Origin: Acidobacteriota bacterium
GTDB lineage: Bacteria > Acidobacteriota > Blastocatellia > Pyrinomonadales > Pyrinomonadaceae
DNA length: 64,000 nucleotides
Direction: 5' to 3'
NCBI GenBank assembly: GCA_016700075.1
Contig: CP065000.1
Coordinates: 992,001 to 1,056,000 of the forward strand
Shown here: positions 42,578 through 50,989 of the stretch, piece after piece
Layout: each line of letters opens with the position of its first letter
Numbering within the stretch: position 1 is the stretch's first letter
Translations under genes and position numbers: made by a program
Notes under the pieces: generated by a model
Databases searched by the model: none
Seen by the model: only the letters and a program-made list of their open reading frames with translations
Told to the model about the DNA's origin: nothing

Positions 42578-43467
42578 AAGTTCTCATTACAGGTGCGTCG
42601 GGCCTGATCGGCAAGGCACTGCAAAGGTCGTTTGAAGAAAAAGGCTGGGAAATGCTGCTTGCGTCGCGCAGCGAACCGAAGGATGACAAGCACATTAAGT
42701 GGACGGTCGAGGAAGGTTTTTCCGACCCCGAACGGCTTGAAGGCATCGATGCAGTTGTCCATTTGGCAGGCGAAAGCGTGAATGGCCTTCGATGGACCGA
42801 CGAAAAGAAAAAGGCAATTCGCGACAGCCGAGTAGTAGGCACACGTAACCTGGTCGATGCCATTTCAAAACTAAACGAGAAACCTAAGGTTTTTGTCGCA
42901 TCGTCGGCTATCGGTTTTTATGGCGAACGCGGTGATGAGGAGATGACCGAACCCAGTTCCGCCGGAACAGGATTTCTACCGGATGTTTCCAAAGAGTGGG
43001 AATCCGAATCCCGCCGTGCCGAAGATGCCGGCATCCGCACCGTTCTGCTAAGAACAGGGATCGTGCTCTCAAAGGATGGCGGCGCGCTCGGGACGATGCT
43101 GACGCCATTCAAATTTGGCGTCGGCGGCGTGGTCGGCAGCGGAAAACAGTGGATGAGTTGGATATCTCTTGACGATCAGGTAGCGATCATCAATTTCGTC
43201 ATCGAGAACGAGAACATTCGCGGTGCCGTGAACGCCGTCAGTCCGAATCCCGCGACGAATGAAGAGTTCACGAAAACGCTGGGAGATGTCCTCTATCGCC
43301 CGACGATCTTGCCTCTGCCGGAATTTGCCGTGTCGATGATGTTCGGCGAGATGGGCGATGCGCTGCTACTCGCCAGTACAAAGGTCCTGCCGAAGCGCCT
43401 GCTGGACGCGGGTTTCGAATTCAAATACCCCGACCTGAAACCGGCAATAGAGAGTGCTGTGAAATAG
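42574..43467 (+). CDS. TIGR01777 family NAD(P)-dependent epimerase (YfcH-like)
   Basis: 297 aa. A Rossmann motif at the N-terminus (ITGASGLIGKALQRSFEEKGW) and DAVVHLAGESVN, VASSAIGFYGERGDEEM and WISLDDQV are typical of the TIGR01777/SDR extended family; the C-terminal DUF1731 region ends RLLDAGFEFKYPDLKPA. It overlaps the cytochrome c stop by 4 nt. Substrate unknown. Confidence 0.88.
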   Translation: MKVLITGASGLIGKALQRSFEEKGWEMLLASRSEPKDDKHIKWTVEEGFSDPERLEGIDAVVHLAGESVNGLRWTDEKKKAIRDSRVVGTRNLVDAISKLNEKPKVFVASSAIGFYGERGDEEMTEPSSAGTGFLPDVSKEWESESRRAEDAGIRTVLLRTGIVLSKDGGALGTMLTPFKFGVGGVVGSGKQWMSWISLDDQVAIINFVIENENIRGAVNAVSPNPATNEEFTKTLGDVLYRPTILPLPEFAVSMMFGEMGDALLLASTKVLPKRLLDAGFEFKYPDLKPAIESAVK

Positions 43468-43491
43468 GGTCCCATCTGATAACTCACCGCT

Positions 43492-44451
43492 TCACGGCAC
43501 CAACACGATCTTGCCGTTGCCTTTTTGTTCGATGACGTCGTGATGGGCTTGGGCCGCGTCGGCGAGAGGGAATGTACGTGTGATGACCGGTTGCAGATAG
43601 CCGGCGGAGGCGCCTTCGGCAATAGCCGTGTGGATCTTGTTGAGATCCGACTGCGGTGCATTGAATAGCGACATTCCGTAAACGGAGGCGTCTTTGGTCA
43701 TGGCAAGACGCGGCGTAAATTCGAGCGAACCTCGGCTGCCGACGACGACGATCCGGCCGAACATCGCCAGCATCTCGAAATCGCGTTCGAGATTTACATT
43801 CGCCAGCATCTCGATGATCACATCAGCTCCACCGACTGTAAATTCCTTGATCTGAGCAAAATGTTCAGGATCGGCGTGATCGAAACCTGCAATGGCACCG
43901 TTTTCGACGATCAGATCTTGCCCTTCCGAGCTGCTCGCCGTGCCTATCGCCTGAGCACCAACTCTATTCGCCCACTGCAACGCCGCCAGGCCGACTCCGC
44001 CCGAAGCCCCATGAATAATGACGGTCTCGCCGGCGCCCAATTTTGCCTTCTGAAACAATGCACGATAGGCGGTCGCATAAGGCGTCCAAATACCGGCCCC
44101 CTGCTCAAAGGAAATATTGTCAGGCAGTATTCCTAGGTGAGTTTCGTCGCAGAGTGAATATTCAGCGTATGTGCCCGAGATCGATCCCGCAGTATAAACT
44201 CGGTCGCCCGGTTTGAATCGCGAGACCGCTTCACCGACCGATTCGACAACTCCCGCGGCGTCTTTGCCCGGCGTGTACGGCAGTTTAGGTTTGACCGCGT
44301 GGATTCCCGAACGAATGTACGTATCGACGGGATTCACGCCGGCCGCGTGAACTCGCACCAGAACTTGCGTTCCCATCGGCCGCGGTGTGTCGATCTCCTC
44401 AAACCTCAAAACCTCGGGCCCGCCGAATTCGCTGACTAGAATGGCTTTCAT
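43492..44451 (-). CDS. Zeta-crystallin-like NADPH:quinone oxidoreductase
   Basis: 319 aa. A zinc-free MDR protein with GVNPVDTYIRSGIH, YTPGKDAAGVVESVG, and the NADPH loop VIIHGASGGVGLAALQWA. Reduces quinones with NADPH, perhaps also enones. It lies downstream of glmS on the same strand; the gap has only a weak inverted repeat and no certain terminator. Confidence 0.85.
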   Translation of the reverse strand: MKAILVSEFGGPEVLRFEEIDTPRPMGTQVLVRVHAAGVNPVDTYIRSGIHAVKPKLPYTPGKDAAGVVESVGEAVSRFKPGDRVYTAGSISGTYAEYSLCDETHLGILPDNISFEQGAGIWTPYATAYRALFQKAKLGAGETVIIHGASGGVGLAALQWANRVGAQAIGTASSSEGQDLIVENGAIAGFDHADPEHFAQIKEFTVGGADVIIEMLANVNLERDFEMLAMFGRIVVVGSRGSLEFTPRLAMTKDASVYGMSLFNAPQSDLNKIHTAIAEGASAGYLQPVITRTFPLADAAQAHHDVIEQKGNGKIVLVP

Positions 44452-44534
44452 TTGTCTTCCTGCCCGCGAATCACACGAAAAACACGAAAGATCTCGTACT
44501 TTTCGCGTCCTTCGTGTATTTTTCGGGACGATCT

Positions 44535-46397
44535 CTATTCCACAGTTACCGATTTCGCCAGATTTCGCGGCTGATCGACGTCGCAGCCTCGGCGTACGGC
44601 GATGTGATACGACAACAACTGCAGCGGTACGATAGACAGGACGGGACTGAGCAAGTCGCTGGTTTCCGGCACCTCTATGACGTGGTCGGAGACCTTTGAG
44701 CTCATCGTATCGCCCTCGGTCAGGACGCTGATAATGATGCCGTCACGCGATTTGACCTCGACAATATTCGAGTGCGTTTTCTCGTAACGGATCTCGCTCG
44801 CGGCGTTGCCGTTTTCTTTCGTATTAACGATCACGACCGGCAGTTTTTCGTCGATCAGTGCGTTCGGGCCGTGCTTCATCTCGCCCGCCGGATAGCCTTC
44901 GGCGTGGATGTAGCTGATCTCTTTCAACTTTAACGCACCTTCGAGAGCGACGGGGAAATTGATGCCGCGGCCGAGATACAGGAAATCCTGCACGCGGAAA
45001 AGGTCTTTTGTGAGTTCCTCGATCGAGTCGGCCTCGTTCAAAAGCTGTTCGATCTTCAGCGGCAGCTCGGCGAGATCCTGTGCGAGTTTCTTTGCGTTCT
45101 CTTCCTCGATCTCACCTCGGAGCTGACCGAGATACATCGCGAATAGATACAACGCGATCATCTGCGACGTAAAAGCCTTTGTCGAAGCAACGCCGATCTC
45201 AGGTCCCGCGTGCGTCAGTATCGTTCCGTCAGCCTCGCGGGTGATCATCGAGCCCTGAACGTTGCAGATCGCGAGCACCTTACAGCCCGCATTTTTTGCC
45301 TCGCGCATTGCGGCGATGGTGTCTGCAGTCTCGCCGGACTGCGAGATGACGATCAGCAGATCGTTCTCACGCAGAACGGGATCTCGGTAACGGAATTCCG
45401 ACGCGTAATCGACATCTACGGGAACACGAGCGAGAGCCTCGATCATATAACGCCCTGCGATGCCGGCATGCCACGAAGTACCGCAGGCCGCGATCTTTAT
45501 TGATGCGATCGAGCGGAATTCCTCTTCGGAAATGTCCATCTCATCGAGATAGACCTTTCCGGTATCGAGCGAAACCCTGCCCTGAACCGTATCGCGGACG
45601 GCACGCGGCTGCTCGTATATCTCCTTGAGCATGAAGTGCTTGAAGCCGCCTTTTTCCGCCATGATCGGATCCCAAGTGATCCGCTGCTGCTGCGGTTCGA
45701 CGATATTTCCGTCGAAATCCGTCACACGGACGGCGTCTTTCGTCAGCACGGCGATCTCTCGGTCGCCGAGGAAAAATACATCGCGCGTGTGAACAAGGAT
45801 AGGCGGCACGTCGGACGCAACGAAAAACTCTCCATCTCCCAAGCCGATCACTACCGGCGGACCTTCGCGGACAGCGATGATCGTGTCGGGCTCGTCCTTT
45901 GAGATGATCGCCAGAGCAAAAATACCGCGCAATTCGGCGACTGTCTTCCTCACGGCGAGTTCCAGCGAAAGGCCCTCTTTGTCGATGTAGCTGCCGATCA
46001 GATGGGCGACGACCTCAGTATCTGTCTCGGTCTTGAATTCGTGGCCCTCGTCCGCCAAGCGTTCTTTCAGAGTTAGGTAATTTTCGATGATGCCGTTGTG
46101 AACTACGACGACATTGCCCGACTTGTCCCGATGCGGATGAGCATTTTCTTCCGTCGGACGGCCGTGGGTCGCCCAGCGTGTGTGGCCGATGCCGTAATTT
46201 CCGTCGAGTGGGCACAGGCGTATGACTTCTTCGAGGTTTCGCAGCTTACCTTCTGCACGGCGAAGCTCCAAATTTTTGGCATCATCAACGACTGCGATAC
46301 CCGCAGAATCGTATCCACGATATTCCAGCTTTCTGAGGCCGTCGATGATCAAAGGCACAACTTGTTTATTTCCAACGTATCCGACAATTCCGCACAT
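44535..46397 (-). CDS. glmS: Glutamine--fructose-6-phosphate aminotransferase
   Basis: 620 aa. N-terminal class II amidotransferase starting MCGIVGYVGNK (Cys2 nucleophile), NYGIGHTRWATHGRPTEENAHPH, then two SIS domains (ISQSGETADTIAAMREAK, VASTKAFTSQMIALYLFAMY) and the end DQPRNLAKSVTVE. It makes glucosamine-6-phosphate for cell-wall precursors. It follows glmU by 27 nt. I see no glmS ribozyme in the short leader. Confidence 0.95.
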   Translation of the reverse strand: MCGIVGYVGNKQVVPLIIDGLRKLEYRGYDSAGIAVVDDAKNLELRRAEGKLRNLEEVIRLCPLDGNYGIGHTRWATHGRPTEENAHPHRDKSGNVVVVHNGIIENYLTLKERLADEGHEFKTETDTEVVAHLIGSYIDKEGLSLELAVRKTVAELRGIFALAIISKDEPDTIIAVREGPPVVIGLGDGEFFVASDVPPILVHTRDVFFLGDREIAVLTKDAVRVTDFDGNIVEPQQQRITWDPIMAEKGGFKHFMLKEIYEQPRAVRDTVQGRVSLDTGKVYLDEMDISEEEFRSIASIKIAACGTSWHAGIAGRYMIEALARVPVDVDYASEFRYRDPVLRENDLLIVISQSGETADTIAAMREAKNAGCKVLAICNVQGSMITREADGTILTHAGPEIGVASTKAFTSQMIALYLFAMYLGQLRGEIEEENAKKLAQDLAELPLKIEQLLNEADSIEELTKDLFRVQDFLYLGRGINFPVALEGALKLKEISYIHAEGYPAGEMKHGPNALIDEKLPVVIVNTKENGNAASEIRYEKTHSNIVEVKSRDGIIISVLTEGDTMSSKVSDHVIEVPETSDLLSPVLSIVPLQLLSYHIAVRRGCDVDQPRNLAKSVTVE

Positions 46398-46424
46398 ACG
46401 GTATTTATAAGTCCTTTATTTATA

Positions 46425-47801
46425 TTACTTTTCGGTTAGATCCTTTATCGAGCGAGCGGGAGCTCCGACGGCGAGCTTGTTTGGCTGAATATCCTTTGTA
46501 ACCACACTTCCCGCTCCCGTCACCGCTCCGTCGCCGACGGTTATGGGGGCCACAAGCATCGTATCGGAGCCGATCTTTACGTTGTCGCCGATATGGGTCT
46601 CGTGTTTGTTTTTGCCGTCGTAATTACACGTAATGGTGCCGGCGCCGATGTTGGTGTTTTCGCCGATGGTAGCGTCGCCGAGATAGGTAAGGTGGCTGGC
46701 CTTTGAGCGTTTGCCGAGTTTGGTCTTCTTAAGCTCGACGAAATTCCCGACCTTCGCACCTTCCTCCATTACGGCGTGTCCGCGAAGATGTGCTATCGGC
46801 CCGACGGTGCAGCCGTTGCCGATCGTAGAATCTGTGACAAACGAATTATCTCGTATCTCAACATTGTCACCGATCACCGAATTCACGATTCGTACGCCGG
46901 GTCGAATAATGCAGTTTTCTCCGATAATGGTGTTGCCTTCGATGGTTACGTTCTGATAAATGACCGTGTCGCGGCCGATCTCTGCACGAGAGCTGATGTA
47001 CGCCGCCTTGGGATCGAGCAGCGTAACGCCGCTTTCCATCAATCGCCGGTTAGCCTGCTTTCGTGTCTTCTTCTCCATTTTCGCGAGTTGTCGGCGTTCG
47101 TTGACGCCTTCGACCTCACTGGCGTCGGGGCATTCAAAAACCGCAACGGCCTCGCCGTCTGCACGCAGAATTCCGGGCACATCGGTTAGATAATACTCGC
47201 CTTGAGCATTCTCATTTCCAACCCGTGAAAGGGCATCGAAGAGTTTCACCGTATCAAAACAGTAGATACCTGAGTTGATCTCTTTTATTTTCTTTTCGTC
47301 GTCGCTTGCGTCCTTCTGCTCGACAACGCGTTCGAACAGGCCATCTTCACCACGCATCACACGCCCGTAACCTGTTGGGTCTTTGAGCTTTACGGATAAG
47401 ATCGTGCATGCGGCCGCGGCCTCGAGATGGCCGTCTATCATCGCCTGCAGAGTCTCGGCCTTCATCTGCGGAACATCACCCGAAAGCACGACTGTCGTCG
47501 AGTTTCTGCCTTCGAGAATTTGCCTCGCAGCGTTTACGGCGTCGCCCGTACCGAGCTGTTTTTCCTGCAGAGCGAATTCGACGCCGGCATCGGGGAATTC
47601 ATTCTTTACAGCTTTTTCAACCTCATCCGCCTGATGACCGACGATAACAACGACCTTCGAGGGCTCGAGTTTCAATGCGGCACTGACGACGTGATTGACG
47701 AGCGGCATCCCGTCCAGATGATGCAGCACTTTTGCGCGCGAGGACCTCATTCGGGTCCCGAGCCCCGCGGCCATTATTAGAATGTCGAGATCGTTACTCA
47801 A
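46425..47801 (-). CDS. glmU: Bifunctional UDP-N-acetylglucosamine pyrophosphorylase / GlcN-1-P acetyltransferase
   Basis: 458 aa. N-terminal nucleotidyltransferase (LIMAAGLGTRMRSSRAKVLH), C-terminal left-handed beta-helix with hexapeptide repeats ending at VGAPARSIKDL. It makes UDP-GlcNAc from GlcN-1-P. The start is TTG 47801 with GGAGG 11 nt upstream; no ATG fits before the motif. It lies 42 nt downstream of yvcK and 27 nt upstream of glmS. Confidence 0.94.
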   Translation of the reverse strand: MSNDLDILIMAAGLGTRMRSSRAKVLHHLDGMPLVNHVVSAALKLEPSKVVVIVGHQADEVEKAVKNEFPDAGVEFALQEKQLGTGDAVNAARQILEGRNSTTVVLSGDVPQMKAETLQAMIDGHLEAAAACTILSVKLKDPTGYGRVMRGEDGLFERVVEQKDASDDEKKIKEINSGIYCFDTVKLFDALSRVGNENAQGEYYLTDVPGILRADGEAVAVFECPDASEVEGVNERRQLAKMEKKTRKQANRRLMESGVTLLDPKAAYISSRAEIGRDTVIYQNVTIEGNTIIGENCIIRPGVRIVNSVIGDNVEIRDNSFVTDSTIGNGCTVGPIAHLRGHAVMEEGAKVGNFVELKKTKLGKRSKASHLTYLGDATIGENTNIGAGTITCNYDGKNKHETHIGDNVKIGSDTMLVAPITVGDGAVTGAGSVVTKDIQPNKLAVGAPARSIKDLTEK

Positions 47802-47843
47802 TTTCGAATTCGCCTCCGACGCAAAAAAACTCCGATTGCCTTG

Positions 47844-48908
47844 CTACTTCCTGCTCTTATGAGCAAATGTTGCAGTATCAAGACTTACGTCCCGCTTCGC
47901 CTGCAGTGCGCACAAAAGAAGAACCTGTGCCAGCTTTTCCGGGTTATGGCGGACCTTGTCGCCATCGTCCAACAGATTACCATAAACTATCTCAGCGTCC
48001 TCGATGGTCTCTGGTGAGATGGAACCGTGCATACCGATCTGTTCGGCACCCTCAACGTCGTATTTTCGACGCTGCTCCTCCGAGATCGGGCGATCGTTCA
48101 CGACAACATGGTCAAATCTGATCTGCGGTGCATATTCCCAGACCTTTTCGAGATGGGCACGAGCGGTGAAACCGTCCGTTTCGCCGGGCTGCGTCATCAG
48201 ATTGCAGACAAAGATTTTCGTAGCATTTGACGCCGCGATCGCGTCGGCGACGCCTTCGACCAGGATCGGCGGCAGTAAACTGGTGAAAAGCGACCCCGGG
48301 CCGATCGTGATGATGTCAGCTTTCTCAATGGCGTCCAGAGCAGCGGGCATAGGCTGACACGACGAGGGCTCCAGAAATAACCGCTTCAGCGAATGGCCGA
48401 GTTTAGAGATGTTTGTCTCACCGCGGACGATACTGCCGTCATCAAGTTCCGCTGCCAGCCGCACATCGGCGACCGTTGCAGGATAAATGTGTCCTTTGCT
48501 CGCAAGAATTTCGCTCGATAGCCGCACAGCCTCAGCAAAATCGCCTGTTATCTCGGACATCGCTGCAAGAAAAAGATTCCCGAAGCTGTGACCGCCCAGG
48601 TCGCCGTCACCGCGAAAGCGATGCTGAAACAACTTCGAAAGCAGATGCGAATCCTCGCTCAACGCGACCATGCAGTTGCGGATATCGCCGGGCGGCAGCA
48701 TTTGCAGCTCGTCGCGCAAACGGCCCGAACTTCCGCCGTCGTCAGAGACTGCAACAATAGCCGAAAGATCATCCAGCCAAAACGGCTCCGTTTCTCCCGC
48801 GTGAACAAAGCGTTTAAGTCCCGACAGAAGCGTAGAAAGGCCGTTGCCGCCGCCAATTGCGACAAACCTCAGCCCTCCTGAGCTGTCGGAAAAGATATGG
48901 TGCTTCAT
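47844..48908 (-). CDS. yvcK: YvcK/CofD-like gluconeogenesis factor
   Basis: 354 aa. VAIGGGNGLSTLLSGLKRF at residue 16, VSDDGGSSGRLRDEL, HSFGNLFLAAMSEI and ITIGPGSLFTSLLPPIL are signatures of YvcK proteins, which bind UDP-sugars and help peptidoglycan synthesis and gluconeogenic growth. ATG 48908 is chosen; reading is open to 48941 without family residues. In an operon with glmU and glmS. Confidence 0.9.
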   Translation of the reverse strand: MKHHIFSDSSGGLRFVAIGGGNGLSTLLSGLKRFVHAGETEPFWLDDLSAIVAVSDDGGSSGRLRDELQMLPPGDIRNCMVALSEDSHLLSKLFQHRFRGDGDLGGHSFGNLFLAAMSEITGDFAEAVRLSSEILASKGHIYPATVADVRLAAELDDGSIVRGETNISKLGHSLKRLFLEPSSCQPMPAALDAIEKADIITIGPGSLFTSLLPPILVEGVADAIAASNATKIFVCNLMTQPGETDGFTARAHLEKVWEYAPQIRFDHVVVNDRPISEEQRRKYDVEGAEQIGMHGSISPETIEDAEIVYGNLLDDGDKVRHNPEKLAQVLLLCALQAKRDVSLDTATFAHKSRK

Positions 48909-49213
48909 CAGCTGAAAGAAACTTGTCGGAAAGGCGTACAACTCAACAAAACTCGAGTTACACGGTCAGAGGCCGGACGGTGAAAGTTGATATCGCTAAT
49001 TCGCGGATATCGCCGGTGAGCGCTTACCGGCTGATTCGGATTGTAGCATTTGAACGTAATTTACGGCAACAAAAGAAAAAACACTTGTCGCAATACGTCA
49101 TTGCGTGTTAAATTGGTTTTTGCGGTCGTCTTTCGGCCGATCCGTCCGCGTTGCCGAGAAGTACCGGCAGACCATCCAAAAAATTTGATGCCGTCCGTTT
49201 CGGCAGATCTCAA
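48909..49213. other. 305-bp divergent intergenic region between yvcK and mglB
   Basis: No gene. It holds one inverted repeat, GCCGGT/ACCGGC near 49010-49032. It must carry promoters for both directions, but I see no confident -35/-10 pair. Confidence 0.5.
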
Positions 49214-49696
49214 ATGGCAGAAGCGCCTTTTATATTACAAGAACATCAGTTTCAGCGGCTGAAGACCGTACTCGCCCGCCTTTGCGTCGAATGTGCCGCC
49301 CGCGTCGTGTTCCTGGTTGACCGCGACGGCCAGCCGATCACCTATCACGGCGACATCGGCGATATGGACACGACGAGTTTCTCCAGTCTTGCCGCGGGAA
49401 ACGTCGCCGCAACGAGTTCGATGGCGAAACTCATCGGCGAAGATGTGTTCCCTTCCGTTTTCCATGAAGGCGAGAGAGAAAGTATATTTATCTCGGTCAT
49501 CGGCCGGAGCCTTTTGGTTGTGGTTTTTGACGAGCGGTCGACGCTGAGCCTTGTAAAACTCAGGACCAAACGCGGCAGCTATGAGGTCGCCGCGATCCTA
49601 GACGAAGCGATCGCCGAATCGGCAAACAGCCACGCTAACAACAATTCATTTTTTGCCGAGATCACCGACGACGACATTGACAGCCTGTTCAGCTAG
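49214..49696 (+). CDS. mglB: Roadblock/LC7 MglB-like protein
   Basis: 160 aa. A Roadblock/LC7 fold (about 15-125) with VFLVDRDGQPITYHGDIGD, LAAGNVAATSSMAKLIGED and ESIFISVIGRSLLVVVFDE. MglB-type proteins are GTPase-activating partners of MglA. The C-terminal tail (ITDDDIDSLFS) is acidic. ATG 49214 is used because the fold begins shortly after. It lies 25 nt before mglA. Confidence 0.85.
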   Translation: MAEAPFILQEHQFQRLKTVLARLCVECAARVVFLVDRDGQPITYHGDIGDMDTTSFSSLAAGNVAATSSMAKLIGEDVFPSVFHEGERESIFISVIGRSLLVVVFDERSTLSLVKLRTKRGSYEVAAILDEAIAESANSHANNNSFFAEITDDDIDSLFS

Positions 49697-49721
49697 TTAC
49701 GGGTGACTAATTACGAGTGCT

Positions 49722-50306
49722 ATGACCTTTATCAATTACGCATCGCGAGAGATCAACTGCAAGATCGTATATTACGGTCCTGGGCTTTGCGGCAAAACGA
49801 CGAATCTGCAGTACATTTATGATTCGACAGCACCGCAAGCAAAAGGCAAACTCATCAGCCTTGCGACAGAGACCGACCGCACGCTGTTCTTCGATTTCAT
49901 GCCGCTCGAACTCGGCACGGTTCGCGGTTTCAAGACGCGTTTCCATCTTTACACCGTTCCGGGGCAGGTCTATTACGACGCTTCGCGAAAGCTGATCCTG
50001 AAAGGCGTCGACGGCGTCGTTTTCGTGGCCGACAGCCAGGAAGAGCGTATGGACGCGAACATTGAGTCGCTTTACAACCTTGAAGAGAATCTGCAGACGC
50101 AAGGCTATGACCTAAACAATTTGCCGTACGTTCTTCAATTGAACAAACGCGACCTGCCGAACGTCATTCCGTCAGATGAACTTGTCGGCGAACTGCAGAA
50201 AAAAGGGGAACCAGTCTTTGAAGCTGTTGCTACTGACGGAACGGGCGTCTTCGACACTCTGAAAGCGGTCGCTAAACAAGTATTGACCGAACTTAGAAAA
50301 GGCTAA
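49722..50306 (+). CDS. mglA: MglA-like small Ras-type GTPase
   Basis: 194 aa. P-loop YYGPGLCGKTTNLQYIYD, switch-region TVRGFKTRFHLYTVPGQVYYD, and G4 LNKRDLP are as in MglA. In Myxococcus MglA and MglB set cell polarity for motility. No motility genes are in the window, so this pair may set polarity of other structures, such as pili or division. A terminator follows at 50331. Confidence 0.9.
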   Translation: MTFINYASREINCKIVYYGPGLCGKTTNLQYIYDSTAPQAKGKLISLATETDRTLFFDFMPLELGTVRGFKTRFHLYTVPGQVYYDASRKLILKGVDGVVFVADSQEERMDANIESLYNLEENLQTQGYDLNNLPYVLQLNKRDLPNVIPSDELVGELQKKGEPVFEAVATDGTGVFDTLKAVAKQVLTELRKG

Positions 50307-50330
50307 ACAAAGAGCCTATTAGAAATTGGA

Positions 50331-50367
50331 AATGCGGACTGATATCATCGAGTCCGCATTCTTGTTT
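50331..50367 (+). terminator. Terminator after mglA
   Basis: 10-bp perfect stem AATGCGGACT (50331-50340) / AGTCCGCATT (50351-50360), 10-nt loop, then CTTGTTTT. Confidence 0.8.
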
Positions 50368-50388
50368 TGAGAGGGAAAGAGAAATTCT

Positions 50389-50916
50389 ATGGAACACATT
50401 CGAGTCAATACGCGTCTGATCGCTTACACGGCGGTTATTGCGATCTTCGCCGGCGGGGTCATCTCGTGCGGCGAACCGGGAACCAACAAACCGGAAAACA
50501 AACCGGCGGCCCCGAACACGTCCGCAACATCACCGGCAGTGACGGAGGCAAAGCCTCCTGAGATCGGATCTGAAGATACCAAGCCGGCTGGACGCGAAAT
50601 AAAAGCCGCTGACGGCCCGGCTCTAAAGTCAGTTATCCCGCCCGATGGAGCCATACTCGGCGGCGTGCTGAATGAACTTGCGACGACGCTCCCTGCGCCT
50701 GAATTCCCTGCGGATTCAAATGAGTATGGCAAGGTCACTGTCGAAGTTCTGGTCAACGAAAAAGGCGAGGTCGGCGCGGCAAGTGCAGTTGACGGCCCCC
50801 AGCCTCTGCGTAAAGCCGCCGTTGAAGCGGCCCGCAACGCGAAATTTGCTCCGCCGCTGAAAGACGGAAAGCCGGTCAAGGTCGGCGGTGTTCTGACGTT
50901 CGAGCGTAAGAAGTAG
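50389..50916 (+). CDS. TonB C-terminal-like lipoprotein
   Basis: 175 aa. Lipoprotein-like signal (GGVISC, Cys27), a Pro/Lys/Ala-rich linker (about 30-80), and a TonB-C-like domain with YGKVTVEVLVNEKGEVGAAS and AVEAARNAKFAPPLKDGKPV. TonB-C domains move energy to outer-membrane receptors; a lipoprotein form without an inner-membrane anchor may have another job. It follows mglA after a terminator. Confidence 0.8.
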   Translation: MEHIRVNTRLIAYTAVIAIFAGGVISCGEPGTNKPENKPAAPNTSATSPAVTEAKPPEIGSEDTKPAGREIKAADGPALKSVIPPDGAILGGVLNELATTLPAPEFPADSNEYGKVTVEVLVNEKGEVGAASAVDGPQPLRKAAVEAARNAKFAPPLKDGKPVKVGGVLTFERKK

Positions 50917-50945
50917 CGTTTACGTTTAATTCATCGAAAAATAAA

Positions 50946-50966
50946 GGCCGCCAGATTTTGGCGGCC
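50946..50966. terminator. Bidirectional terminator between the TonB-like and M16 genes
   Basis: 8-bp perfect stem GGCCGCCA/TGGCGGCC with a 5-nt loop; T-rich on both sides. The two flanking genes converge here. Confidence 0.75.
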
Positions 50967-50989
50967 ATTTCTAATGGATGTTGCACAGT

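Noticed and set aside
44452..44534. Terminator between glmS and the quinone reductase gene.
   Set aside because: An imperfect repeat with CGAAAAACACGAA is present, but two bases of one arm do not match and it looks like a common dispersed sequence.
46398..46424. glmS ribozyme upstream of glmS.
   Set aside because: The leader is only 27 nt and follows glmU directly.
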